Below are positions 48,352 to 57,252 of a stretch of DNA of 64,000 nucleotides, in pieces. The translations under genes were made by a program, and so were the position numbers. A model generated the notes under the pieces. The model was not told the origin of the DNA and searched no databases. It saw nothing but the letters and a program-made list of their open reading frames with translations. This DNA is from Rhodococcus sp. P-2 (lineage in GTDB: Bacteria; Actinomycetota; Actinomycetes; Mycobacteriales; Mycobacteriaceae), in assembly GCF_016598535.1 (NCBI RefSeq), contig NZ_CP066779.1:2356001-2420000 (forward strand), in the 5' to 3' direction. Each line of letters opens with the position of its first letter. Position 1 is the first letter of the stretch.

Positions 48352-49346
48352 GCGAGCACTACGTCGGAGGACCGTACTTCGACGACCTCACCCACGGACA
48401 GGTATTCGACGAAGCCCCCGCGGTCACGTTGACCAGTGGACTCGCCGCCGCCCATCAGGCGATCCTCGGCGACCGCATGCGCCTTCCGCTCGACGCACAT
48501 CTGTCGTCGAGTGTCACGGGTTCCGCTGCACCAGTGGCGAATCCAGGTCTCGTCACCGACATCGCCATCGGCCAGTCGACCGTGGTCACACACCACGTCA
48601 AGGCAAACCTCTTCTACCGTGGACTGCGATTCCACCGTTTCCCGGTACTCGGTGACACCCTGTACACGCGCACCGAGGTTGTCGGTCTGCGCGAGAACTC
48701 GGCCAAGCCGGGACGCGGCGCCACCGGACTTGCCGCGCTGCGGATGACGTCCACCGACCAGAACGGCAACACGGTCCTCGACTTCTACCGCTGCGCCATG
48801 CTCCCACTGAGCCCCGATCCGATCGAGGCGCGAGTTCGCCACGCCGACGACCTCGGGGCGATCGGTCCGTCCGAACCGGATCCGTACCTGTCACCTGACG
48901 GCTGGGACCTCGACACGTATCGAGAGCGCGTACCCGGCAGGCACTTCGAATCCGACCTGTTGGGTTCGGTGTTTCGCAGCAGCGGCGACGTCGTCTCCAG
49001 CGCCCCCGAGCTTGCCCGGCTGAGCTTGAACATCGCAGCGACGCACCACGACGAGCGCGTCGGCGCCCACGGTCGCCTCGTCTACGGCGGCCACACCATC
49101 GGGATTGCACTCGCCCAGGCAACCCGCGCTCTGCCGAACTTGGTGACAGTGCTCGGGTGGCACTCGTGCGATCACACCGGGCCCGTGCACGAGGGCGATA
49201 CCCTCACCAGCGAACTACACGTCGAAGGCTCGTCGCCCCTCGAACATGGAACCGCAGTGCAGCTACGTTCACTCGTGTTCTCTCACAATGCTTCTGCAGC
49301 ACACACCCCGGTCCTCGACTGGCGTTTCACTGTGTTGATGGCATGA
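48348..49346 (+). CDS. Large MaoC-type hydratase (mesaconyl/itaconyl-CoA hydratase-like)
   Basis: A 332-residue double hot-dog hydratase. It begins PYFDDLTHGQVF, has the HHVKANLFYRGLRFHRFPVLGD core and in the second half GRLVYGGHTIGIALAQATRA and VLGWHSCDHTGPVHEGDT. The large two-domain architecture matches mesaconyl-CoA or itaconyl-CoA hydratases rather than PhaJ. Start overlaps the CitE stop by 4 bases. In the context of CitE-like and CaiB genes it probably hydrates a C5 enoyl-CoA to a citramalyl- or methylmalyl-CoA, which the CitE-like enzyme would cleave. Confidence 0.82.
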   Translation: MSEHYVGGPYFDDLTHGQVFDEAPAVTLTSGLAAAHQAILGDRMRLPLDAHLSSSVTGSAAPVANPGLVTDIAIGQSTVVTHHVKANLFYRGLRFHRFPVLGDTLYTRTEVVGLRENSAKPGRGATGLAALRMTSTDQNGNTVLDFYRCAMLPLSPDPIEARVRHADDLGAIGPSEPDPYLSPDGWDLDTYRERVPGRHFESDLLGSVFRSSGDVVSSAPELARLSLNIAATHHDERVGAHGRLVYGGHTIGIALAQATRALPNLVTVLGWHSCDHTGPVHEGDTLTSELHVEGSSPLEHGTAVQLRSLVFSHNASAAHTPVLDWRFTVLMA

Positions 49347-49377
49347 GCACACACTTTTCCACCACGGAGGAACACAG

Positions 49378-50598
49378 ATGAATCAGACCCCTAGCCCGTT
49401 GTCCGGGCTTCGCATCGTCGAGGTCTCGAGCTTTGTCGCCGCGCCCCTGTGCGGACTGACTCTCTCCCAGCTCGGCGCCGAGGTGATCCGGATCGACCCG
49501 ATCGGCGGTGCCTCCGATTACAAGCGCTGGCCAGTCACCGACAACGGTGAAAGCATCTACTGGACCGGACTCAACAAAGGTAAACGGTCACTGTCAGTGG
49601 ACATGCGCGCCGAGCGCGGCCAAGAACTGATTCGGCAGCTGGTCACGGCTCCGGGACCCGGCGGGGGAATCCTGGTCACCAATGCCGGCGGACGCACCTG
49701 GATGGGCCACGACTCCCTGACCCAATTGCGTAGCGACGTCATCACCCTCGAGGTTCTCGGACGCCGCGACGGCAGCCCCGGCGTCGACTACACGGTCAAC
49801 GCCGCGTTGGGATTCCCACAGATCACCGGCCCCGCGGACTACGCCGGAGTTGTCAATCACGCCTTGCCGGCCTGGGACGTCGCCTGCGGGCTCTACGCCG
49901 CCCTGTCGATCACTGCCGCTGTGCGCCAACGTGACTCGACCGGACACGGCACGCAGATCACGCTGCCACTCGAAGACGTCGCATTGGCCACCGCGGGAAC
50001 CCTCGGCTACCTCACCGAAGTACAGGTGAACGGCCGCAGTCGCGAGTCCGGCGGGAACGCCGTCTACGGCACGTACGGAATCGATTTCGTCTCCAACGAC
50101 AACGACCGGTTCATGATCGTTGCACTCACTACTCGCCATTTCCGTGACCTTGCGTCGGTCACCGGCACCGCGGCGGCTGTCGACGCCGTCGAAGCCGCCC
50201 TCGGAGCCGACTTCTCCACCGAAGCGGACCGCTACCGTCATCGAGAGGTCCTGACAGCCCTGTTCTCACACTGGTTCCGGGAACACAGCGCCGCCGAGAT
50301 CACTGCCGCGCTGGACCAGTCGTCAGTACTGTTCGAGAGGTACCGTAGTTTCGAGGAGGTTGTGAAATCCGGTGAACTCGAGAACAACCCGATGTTCTCC
50401 GCACTCGACCAGCCTCGAATCGGAAGTTATCTCGCTGCCGCCAACCCGGCGTCGTTCGACGGCACGCATCTGAGCACCGGACCGGCCTCCGAGGTCGGCG
50501 GCGATTCGGTCGCAGTGCTCACCGACATCCTCGGAACCACCGCTGATCACGCCTCGACGCTCATTGCGGACGGCGTCGTCGGGGTTCCGGCGAACTGA
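49378..50598 (+). CDS. CaiB/BaiF family III CoA-transferase
   Basis: A 406-residue family III CoA-transferase that moves CoA between acids. Segments seen are LSGLRIVEVSSFVAAPL, TLSQLGAEVIRIDPIGGASD, YWTGLNKGKRSLSVD, and LPAWDVACGLYAALS with the likely catalytic Asp near residue 164. GGAGG is 6 bases before the ATG, 31 bases after the MaoC stop. It would charge a C5 dicarboxylate with CoA or transfer CoA intramolecularly (as Mct does for mesaconyl-CoA). It ends at a strong stem-loop. Confidence 0.92.
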   Translation: MNQTPSPLSGLRIVEVSSFVAAPLCGLTLSQLGAEVIRIDPIGGASDYKRWPVTDNGESIYWTGLNKGKRSLSVDMRAERGQELIRQLVTAPGPGGGILVTNAGGRTWMGHDSLTQLRSDVITLEVLGRRDGSPGVDYTVNAALGFPQITGPADYAGVVNHALPAWDVACGLYAALSITAAVRQRDSTGHGTQITLPLEDVALATAGTLGYLTEVQVNGRSRESGGNAVYGTYGIDFVSNDNDRFMIVALTTRHFRDLASVTGTAAAVDAVEAALGADFSTEADRYRHREVLTALFSHWFREHSAAEITAALDQSSVLFERYRSFEEVVKSGELENNPMFSALDQPRIGSYLAAANPASFDGTHLSTGPASEVGGDSVAVLTDILGTTADHASTLIADGVVGVPAN

Positions 50599-50614
50599 CC
50601 CACTCACGAACGTA

Positions 50615-50647
50615 TTTCGGCCTCGGAACACAGTTCCGAGGCCGAAA
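50615..50647. terminator. Perfect 15-bp stem-loop between convergent CaiB and acyl-CoA dehydrogenase genes
   Basis: TTTCGGCCTCGGAAC (50615-50629), loop ACA, and GTTCCGAGGCCGAAA (50633-50647) form a perfect stem between the two stop codons (50598 and 50664). Flanking T and A residues let it act on both strands. Confidence 0.88.
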
Positions 50648-50663
50648 ACATGCAACGAGCAAT

Positions 50664-51821
50664 TCAGAGACCAAGATCCTTCGCGATGATGGTCTTCATG
50701 ACTTCACTTGTGCCACCGTAGATTCGCGTGACACGTGTATCGGCGTAGAGGCGTGCGATCGGATACTCCGTGATGTACCCGTATCCGCCATGGAGTTGGA
50801 GGCACTTGTCGATCACTCGACCTGCCGCCTCGGTGCAGAACAGTTTCGCCTTCGCTGCATCGGGAATCGTCAGCGTGCCACGGTCATGACATTCGAGTGC
50901 GTTGTCGGACACCAACTGGATGGCATCGACCTCGGTGGCACATTCGGCCAGAACGAATTTGGTGTTCTGGAATGCCGCAACCGGCTTGCCGAACACCTTG
51001 CGGTCCTTGACGTAGTCGATGGCAAAGCGAAGCGCTGCACTGGCAGTGGCGGCCGCTCCGAATGCGATAGTCAGGCGCTCCTGAGCCAGGTTGTGGGTCA
51101 GGTAGCTGAATCCGTCGCCTTCTTCTCCGAGCCTGTCCTCGACGGGTACCTGTACGTCGACAAACGAAAGCTCCGCGGTGTCGGAGGTCTTGAGACCGAT
51201 CTTGTTGATCTTGCGCCCCACCGAGTATCCGGGCGACGACGTGTCGACCACCAGAATCGACAACCCGGTGCGTCGGTTCTCCGCTGTGCTGGGCGCGGTG
51301 CGGCACACCACCAGGACGCGATCGGCAAGTACCCCGCCGGTGATGAACGTCTTGGAACCGTTGACCACGTAGTGCGTACCGTCCTCCGACAGCTTGGCCG
51401 TCGTCGCGATGTTCGCCAGATCCGACCCTGTTCCCGGTTCGGTCATCGCGATCGCGAACATCAGATCTCCGGAAGCGAAGCCCGGCAACCAGCGACTCTT
51501 CTGCTCGTCGTTCGCGTACTCGAGCAGGTAGGGCAGGATCAGGTTCGTATGCACCGACTGCGAGCCGAAGGAAGCCCCGGCGGCAGCAACTTCCTCGGCG
51601 ACGACGACGTTGAACTTGAGCGACTTCTCGCCGCCTCCGCCGTATTCCTCCGGCACCTGAATTCCGAGTACGCCCAACTCTCCGAGTCGTCGGTAGAAAT
51701 CGCGGGGCGGGTGACCGTCCTCTTCCCACTTCTCGTGGACCGGGGTTACTTCCTTCGCGATGAAATCGCGGACGGTAGCCCGGAATGCCTCGTGATCCTC
51801 GTTGAACACGGTGCGCTGCAT
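50664..51821 (-). CDS. Acyl-CoA dehydrogenase
   Basis: A 385-residue FAD-dependent acyl-CoA dehydrogenase. Seen are LGVLGIQVPEEYGGGG, IAMTEPGTGSDLANIAT, YVVNGSKTFITGG, HNLAQERLTIAFGAA and LQLHGGYGYITEYPIARLY with RIYGGTSEVMK, where Glu is the catalytic base. GGAG is 9 bases before the ATG. It converges with the CaiB gene and is divergent from the MFS gene at 52110. It is closer to long-chain/branched FadE types than to the enzyme at 46127, judging by motifs only. Confidence 0.92.
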   Translation of the reverse strand: MQRTVFNEDHEAFRATVRDFIAKEVTPVHEKWEEDGHPPRDFYRRLGELGVLGIQVPEEYGGGGEKSLKFNVVVAEEVAAAGASFGSQSVHTNLILPYLLEYANDEQKSRWLPGFASGDLMFAIAMTEPGTGSDLANIATTAKLSEDGTHYVVNGSKTFITGGVLADRVLVVCRTAPSTAENRRTGLSILVVDTSSPGYSVGRKINKIGLKTSDTAELSFVDVQVPVEDRLGEEGDGFSYLTHNLAQERLTIAFGAAATASAALRFAIDYVKDRKVFGKPVAAFQNTKFVLAECATEVDAIQLVSDNALECHDRGTLTIPDAAKAKLFCTEAAGRVIDKCLQLHGGYGYITEYPIARLYADTRVTRIYGGTSEVMKTIIAKDLGL

Positions 51822-51905
51822 GTATGAACTCCAGTCGGTCGAGGGAACAGGGTGATCCTGATCTCACCTTGCCTCAATGTTCCGCATCCAATCCAACACT
51901 CATCG

Positions 51906-51975
51906 GCTATTGCTCCGATAGGGCGTACCAATATGGCCTGACCTGCGATACATAGGCAACCGCTATCGTTCCGAT
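51906..51975. promoter_or_regulatory. Imperfect 14-base direct repeats in the MFS promoter region
   Basis: GCTATTGCTCCGAT (51906-51919) and GCTATCGTTCCGAT (51962-51975) match at 12 of 14 positions, 56 bases apart, within the 288-base gap between an acyl-CoA dehydrogenase and an MFS gene. The rest of the gap shows no clear promoter or gene. They could be binding sites for one of the LysR proteins at 58208-60070, a weak inference. Confidence 0.3.
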
Positions 51976-52109
51976 CATCGACGCGACATTGCCCAAAGTG
52001 ATCCAGAACACGTTGAATGGGTCAGCCGGCAAACACAACACCATCGATCGCTTCGAGGCCGCGCTTCGAGCACGATCGCATCCGCCCACCAGTCTCGAAG
52101 GGACGCCAC

Positions 52110-53471
52110 GTGACCCCCATCGCGCCACAGCGTAACGACGTCCAGCCCGAAGCAACAGCAACGCCAGATTCGTCAGCAGTCCCCGTCTTCGGTACCCGCA
52201 AGCGTGCGTGGACGATGACCGGGCTCGTCGTCTTCCTCTACATCGTCAACTACGCGGACAAGGCAGTCCTCGGAATCATCGCTCAGCCCCTCGCTCGTGA
52301 GCTCGGACTGAAGTCTTCGCAAATCGGCATGGTCGGCTCGCTCTTCTTCCTGATGTTCTGCATCGGCGGATTCCTCGCCGGACCACTCAACAAGTACCTG
52401 ACCCTACGTTGGGCACTGTTGATCCTGGCCGCAATCTGGTCTGTGGTCATGCTCCCCCTCGTTCTCGGCGCCAGCCTCGCGATGTTGATCGTCTCGCGCA
52501 TGCTCCTCGGATTCGCCGAGGGTCCCAGCTCGGCGCTGATGCACACCGCGGCGTACTCGTGGCACCCGCCGGCCAAGCGCGGCCTTCCCGGCGCAATGCT
52601 CGCCGGATCCGCCTCTGTGGCAAAGATCGCCCTCGCGCCGGTACTGACCTTCATCGCCGTTCATTACGGCTGGCGCGCAGCGGTTCTCTCGCTCTCCGTT
52701 CTCGGTCTCGTGTGGATGGGTTGCTGGTTGGCCGGTTGGTCCGAGGGCCCGTACACGAGCAAGGCCGTCAAGGCGACAAAGACTGCGGATACAGAAGCAA
52801 CCGAGGCAGCCACGAAGACGGTCACCGAGCCCAACGTTCCGTGGCGCAAGATCCTGCTCTCCCGCACCTTCGTCAGCTGCTGCTTCCTCATCGCCACCAT
52901 CTACGCGCTGACCACCGTCGTTCTCACCTGGTTGCCGTCGTACTTCGAGGTCGGCCTCGGATACAGTGCGATGCAAGCCGGTTCGATGTTCGCGCTGCCC
53001 TCGATCGTCGGTCTCGTCCTCATGATCACCTCCGGTTCCGTCACGGACAAGTTGATCGGCCGCGGCTTCACTTCTCGCACGGTCCGCGTCATCGTTCCCT
53101 GCGTCGGCGTTCTGATCTGCGGATCGATTCTCCTGTTCCTGCCACAGATCTCCACTCCCATCGTCGCTGTCGCCATGGTCTCGATCGGCTACGGGTTCTC
53201 GGCAATCACCTTCCCGCTCATCAACGCTGCAATTTCGGAACTGTGCCCGCCGCAGCAGACTGCCGGAACGATGGGATTCTTCCTCGCCATCATGTCGATC
53301 GGTGGCCTGATCGCTCCTTACGCAACGGGAGTCATCGTGGACAACGCTGCAACCCCGGCCGACGGTTACGCCCAGTCCTTCCAGGCAATCGGCGTCATCG
53401 GAGTCATCGCCGCGGTTCTGGTCCTCGTCTTCGCCAATCCCGAGCGCGATCGCAAGCTCATCCGCGGCTGA
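52110..53471 (+). CDS. MFS transporter (ACS-like organic anion importer)
   Basis: A 453-residue major facilitator with 12 predicted helices; the first is MTGLVVFLYIVNYADKAVLG, with the ACS-like Asp-Lys pair. The cytoplasmic central loop is unusually rich in Lys, Thr, Ala and Glu (KATKTADTEATEAATKTVT), probably a flexible linker. GTG 52110 is chosen since AAGGGA is 7 bases upstream. It precedes the thiolase/SDR/ligase/monooxygenase genes by 134 bases on the same strand and probably imports the acid they degrade. Confidence 0.9.
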   Translation: MTPIAPQRNDVQPEATATPDSSAVPVFGTRKRAWTMTGLVVFLYIVNYADKAVLGIIAQPLARELGLKSSQIGMVGSLFFLMFCIGGFLAGPLNKYLTLRWALLILAAIWSVVMLPLVLGASLAMLIVSRMLLGFAEGPSSALMHTAAYSWHPPAKRGLPGAMLAGSASVAKIALAPVLTFIAVHYGWRAAVLSLSVLGLVWMGCWLAGWSEGPYTSKAVKATKTADTEATEAATKTVTEPNVPWRKILLSRTFVSCCFLIATIYALTTVVLTWLPSYFEVGLGYSAMQAGSMFALPSIVGLVLMITSGSVTDKLIGRGFTSRTVRVIVPCVGVLICGSILLFLPQISTPIVAVAMVSIGYGFSAITFPLINAAISELCPPQQTAGTMGFFLAIMSIGGLIAPYATGVIVDNAATPADGYAQSFQAIGVIGVIAAVLVLVFANPERDRKLIRG

Positions 53472-53605
53472 GTACTCCACGTATAGCCATTCGCTAACAA
53501 AGCTATTCACCGAAAGACATTGCCGGGTCGACCCGCTCGTGATCGACTCGAGGCACGCCCCGACCGCACAGTCGCAGAACCGGGCACGAACAGCAGGAGA
53601 GATAC

Positions 53606-54736
53606 ATGCGAGATGCCGTCATCGTCGACGCAGTACGTACACCGATCGGCCGTCGCGGCCGCGCCCTCTCGGAGATCCATCCGGCCGAACTGTCTGCACA
53701 TGTGCTGCGTGCACTCGCTGAACGGACCGGACTCGACGCGGCGACGGTCGACGACGTGATCTGGGGATGCGTCAGTCAGGTCGGCGAACAGGCCGGAAGC
53801 ATCGCCCGTACAGCAGCACTCGCCGCCGGCTGGCCCGACAGCGTTCCCGGCGTGACACTGACACGGGCCTGCGGATCGAGCCAGCAGGCAGTTTCCTTTG
53901 CTGCGGCCACCGTCATCTCCGGGCAGAACGACGTGGTCGTAGCCGGAGGCGTCGAATCGATGTCGCGAGTTCCGATGGGAACCGCCAGCAAGAACGGTGA
54001 GCATTTCCCGGCTTCGGTACTCGAACGCTACGGTGTGGACAGTTTCAGCCAGGGGACCGGCGCCGAGATGATGGCCCGGAAATGGGCACTCACTCGAACG
54101 GCTCTGGACGAATATTCCCTCCGCTCACACGAACTCGCGGGCCGTGCCACCGATGCAGGAGCATTCACCGGGCAGATCACTCCGATCGCCGGCTTGTCCC
54201 AGGACGAAGGCATTCGGCGAGGTGGAAGTCTGGAGTCGCTCGCGAAGTTGCCCCCGGCCTTCGACGCCGACGGTGTCATCCACGCCGGCAACTCTTCTCA
54301 GATCTCCGACGGGGCGGGCGCCACACTCGTCACGACCAGCGAGTACGCCCGCGCACGCGGGTGGAAGCCGCTCGTCCGTATTCACACCGCGGTGGTCGCA
54401 GCCGACGACCCGGTCATCATGCTCACCGGTCCGATTGCCGCCACCGCAAAGGCATTGGATCGCTCCGGCCTGTCCATCGACGACATCGGAGCGTTCGAGA
54501 TCAACGAGGCATTCGCCCCCGTCCCCCTTGCCTGGCAGGCTGAAACCGGCGCAGCCATCGATCGTGTGAATCCTCTCGGCGGCGCTGTCGCGGTCGGCCA
54601 CCCACTCGGCGGATCCGGCGCGATCTTGATGACTCGCCTGGCACATCACATGCGCGACAACGGAATTCGATACGGACTCCAGTCGATGTGCGAGGCCGGC
54701 GGCATGGCCAATGCGACCATTCTCGAATTGATCTGA
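53606..54736 (+). CDS. Thiolase (acetyl-CoA acyltransferase)
   Basis: A 376-residue thiolase: start AVIVDAVRTPIGRRGRALSE, nucleophile Cys89 in TRACGSSQQAV, NEAF in AFEINEAFAPV, His in VAVGHPLGGSGA and Cys in QSMCEAGGMA. The Ala in CEAGG, where CGGG/CIGGG is usual, is a minor deviation. AGGAGA is 6 bases before the ATG. It is the first gene of a four-gene unit with SDR, ligase and nitronate monooxygenase genes. It differs from the thiolase at 43602. Confidence 0.92.
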   Translation: MRDAVIVDAVRTPIGRRGRALSEIHPAELSAHVLRALAERTGLDAATVDDVIWGCVSQVGEQAGSIARTAALAAGWPDSVPGVTLTRACGSSQQAVSFAAATVISGQNDVVVAGGVESMSRVPMGTASKNGEHFPASVLERYGVDSFSQGTGAEMMARKWALTRTALDEYSLRSHELAGRATDAGAFTGQITPIAGLSQDEGIRRGGSLESLAKLPPAFDADGVIHAGNSSQISDGAGATLVTTSEYARARGWKPLVRIHTAVVAADDPVIMLTGPIAATAKALDRSGLSIDDIGAFEINEAFAPVPLAWQAETGAAIDRVNPLGGAVAVGHPLGGSGAILMTRLAHHMRDNGIRYGLQSMCEAGGMANATILELI

Positions 54737-54790
54737 CCCGACAACGCTTTCGGGCCGACACGTCATCCAGCAGGAAAGAAGAATTGATTC

Positions 54791-55555
54791 ATGAAACTCG
54801 AGGGACTTTCCACCGCGATCACCGGCGGCGCTTCAGGTCTCGGCCTGGCTACCGCTCGACGACTGCTCGACGCCGGAGCGCAGGTCACATTGATCGATCT
54901 GCCTTCGTCCGACGGTAAGCAGGTGGCGGCCGATCTCGGAGCTGCCGCACAATTCGCCCCGGCCGACGTCACCGACAGCGAACAGTTCGCCGAAGCACTC
55001 GACGCGGCGCACGAGCGCGGCGGCCTTCGCGGCGTCGTCCACTGCGCGGGTGCCGGACGTCGCATGCGCATTCTCGACAAGGACGGAAAAGCCGGATCGG
55101 TCGAAGATTTCGAGTTCGTCGTCAAGCTGAATCTTGTCGGTTCGTTCAACGCACTCCGTCTCGGCGCCGAACGGATGGCGGAACTCGACGCCGTGGACGG
55201 TGAGCGAGGTGCCGTCATCATGACGGCGTCGGTCGCAGCATTCGAAGGTCAGATCGGTCAGATCAACTACACAGCGTCCAAAGCCGGCATCGTCGGTATG
55301 ACGGTCACCGCTGCCCGCGATCTCGCCAGCCGCGGAATCCGCGTCAACACCATTGCTCCCGGCATCATGGACACTCCCCTGCTGGCGCGCCTGCGCGAAG
55401 ACGTGCGCACGGCCCTCGAAGCCTCGGTTCCCAACCCCTCACGGCTGGGTCGCCCGGACGAGTTCGGCCAGCTCGCCGTCTCGATGCTCGAGAACGGCTA
55501 TCTCAACGGCGAAACCATCAGACTCGACGGCGCTATCCGAATGGCTCCACGGTGA
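54791..55555 (+). CDS. Short-chain dehydrogenase, 3-hydroxyacyl-CoA dehydrogenase type 2-like
   Basis: A 254-residue SDR resembling HSD17B10-type hydroxyacyl-CoA dehydrogenases: TGGASGLGLATARRLLDAGA, Asp in TLIDLPSSDGK for NAD(H), VHCAGAGRRMRILDKDGK, MTASVAAFEGQIGQINYTASKAGI with Ser, Tyr and Lys. The chain of hydroxyacyl-type inserts and its position after a thiolase suggest it oxidises a 3-hydroxyacyl-CoA. Its stop overlaps the ligase start by 4 bases (GTGA). Confidence 0.9.
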   Translation: MKLEGLSTAITGGASGLGLATARRLLDAGAQVTLIDLPSSDGKQVAADLGAAAQFAPADVTDSEQFAEALDAAHERGGLRGVVHCAGAGRRMRILDKDGKAGSVEDFEFVVKLNLVGSFNALRLGAERMAELDAVDGERGAVIMTASVAAFEGQIGQINYTASKAGIVGMTVTAARDLASRGIRVNTIAPGIMDTPLLARLREDVRTALEASVPNPSRLGRPDEFGQLAVSMLENGYLNGETIRLDGAIRMAPR

Positions 55556-57252
55556 CGGGCGCCAGCGTGATCGCCAATCCACAACTGCGCCACAACATGC
55601 ACTACCCGGATACGACCATGGCGTACTGGGCACCCAGCATGGCGGCACTGTACGGTGATCGCCTCGCCGTCGTGGACGGCGAGCGCACGTGCACGTTCCG
55701 CGAACTCGGTCAGCGCAGTGCGCAATTCGCCGGTGCACTGCGGCGGGCTGGGGTCGGCGTCGGCGATGTCGTGTTGCTACATCTCGGGAACTGTGTCGAG
55801 TTCCTGCAGGCCTACTACGGCTGCCTGCAGGCCGGGGCGACCGTGACATTGGTCAACCCGCTGCAGCCAGAACTCGGACTGCGCAAGCAGATCGAGGAGA
55901 CGTCCGCCGTTGCTGCGGTCACTCAGAGTTCGCAGCTGCACGTACTGCTTGCAGCCTCTTCAGGAACCTCCGTACGTACGATCGTGATGGTTCAGGACAC
56001 CGAGGGCACGCTCGATACACCGGAGTCGGTCGTCGCGTTCGACACCTTCATCGCCGATCTACCCACCGAATTCACCCCTGCCTCCGTTCGTAGCGACGAC
56101 ATCGCACACATCGCGTTCACCGGCGGAACCACCGGAGTCTCCAAAGGTGTTCGTGTTCTTCACCGCAACGTCGTCGGCAACATCACGCAGATGTGTGGGT
56201 GGAGAACCGGGCACGAGTTGGAAGCAGGTCCTGACGGTCTCGTCACGCCTCGACGCATCGAAGGCCTCGACGTGCTCGGTCCGACGCCGGGGACCGGGGC
56301 GACCATCGTCGTCTCACCTCTCTTCCACGCACATTCATTGCTCAACACGTCGTTCCTGTTGATTTCCGGTCTCACCCAGGTATTTGCCGGTCGGTTCGAA
56401 CCCGGCCGCATGCTCGAGCTGATCGAAAAGCACGAGGCCACCTATCTCACCGGGTCTCCCGCCATGTGGCACGCACTGTCGGTTCATCCCGACGCCACGG
56501 TGCGCAACACCGACAGCGTGTGCGTCGTCTCTTCGGGCGCTGCCCCGATCGACAGCGTCACCCTCGCCGCACTCCGCCGGGCATTTCCCAAAGCGCTCGT
56601 CGTCGAGGGGTACGGGCTTACCGAGGCCACCTGTGTGGTCACGGCCGCTCCGCTAATCAACGGCTCGCAGTACCGGCAGAGCAGCGTCGGCCTCCCGATC
56701 TTCGACACCGAAATCCAGATTCGCGATCAGCTCGACCGAAAGACTGTTCTGAGCGAGAACGAACGCGGCGAACTGTGGGTGCGTGGACCTCAGGTCACCG
56801 ACGGCTATCTCGGACACCCGGAAACCACCGCAGAACAGTTCGTCGACGGCTGGTTGGATACCGGAGACATCGCGTACCTGGACTCGGACGGATATCTCTT
56901 CATCTGTGACCGGGCAAAGGACATGCTCATCTACAAGGGGTACAACGTCTATCCGCGTGAACTCGAAGAGATTCTGGTTTCGCACCCGGCGATCTCGACT
57001 GCTGCGGTCGTCGGCCGCGAAGTGGGGAGCAACGGCCAGGAGCCCGTAGCCTTCGTGGTGATGATTCCGGGCGCCGAGTTCGACGCCGAGCAGATCAAGG
57101 CGTTTGTCGCCGAGCAGGTGCTGCCGTACAAGAAGATTCGCGAAGTCGTCGAGGTAGAACTCCTTCCGACATCGGCTGCCGGTAAGGTCCTCAAGACCGA
57201 CCTCCGCTCGAGACTTCTCGAATCCGTCGATCAGAAAGGCGGTTCCAGGTGA
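55552..57252 (+). CDS. AMP-dependent acyl-CoA synthetase/ligase
   Basis: A 566-residue ANL ligase that activates an acid to its CoA ester. The P-loop is AFTGGTTGVSKGVRVLH, followed by VEGYGLTEATCV, WLDTGDIAYLDSDGYLFI, CDRAKDMLIYKGYNVYPRE and TSAAGKVLKTDLR with the catalytic Lys. A 60-residue insertion after the P-loop (PRRIEGLDVLGPTPGTG) is present. GTG start overlaps the SDR; its stop overlaps the nitronate monooxygenase start, so these genes are tightly coupled. Confidence 0.9.
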   Translation: MTGASVIANPQLRHNMHYPDTTMAYWAPSMAALYGDRLAVVDGERTCTFRELGQRSAQFAGALRRAGVGVGDVVLLHLGNCVEFLQAYYGCLQAGATVTLVNPLQPELGLRKQIEETSAVAAVTQSSQLHVLLAASSGTSVRTIVMVQDTEGTLDTPESVVAFDTFIADLPTEFTPASVRSDDIAHIAFTGGTTGVSKGVRVLHRNVVGNITQMCGWRTGHELEAGPDGLVTPRRIEGLDVLGPTPGTGATIVVSPLFHAHSLLNTSFLLISGLTQVFAGRFEPGRMLELIEKHEATYLTGSPAMWHALSVHPDATVRNTDSVCVVSSGAAPIDSVTLAALRRAFPKALVVEGYGLTEATCVVTAAPLINGSQYRQSSVGLPIFDTEIQIRDQLDRKTVLSENERGELWVRGPQVTDGYLGHPETTAEQFVDGWLDTGDIAYLDSDGYLFICDRAKDMLIYKGYNVYPRELEEILVSHPAISTAAVVGREVGSNGQEPVAFVVMIPGAEFDAEQIKAFVAEQVLPYKKIREVVEVELLPTSAAGKVLKTDLRSRLLESVDQKGGSR

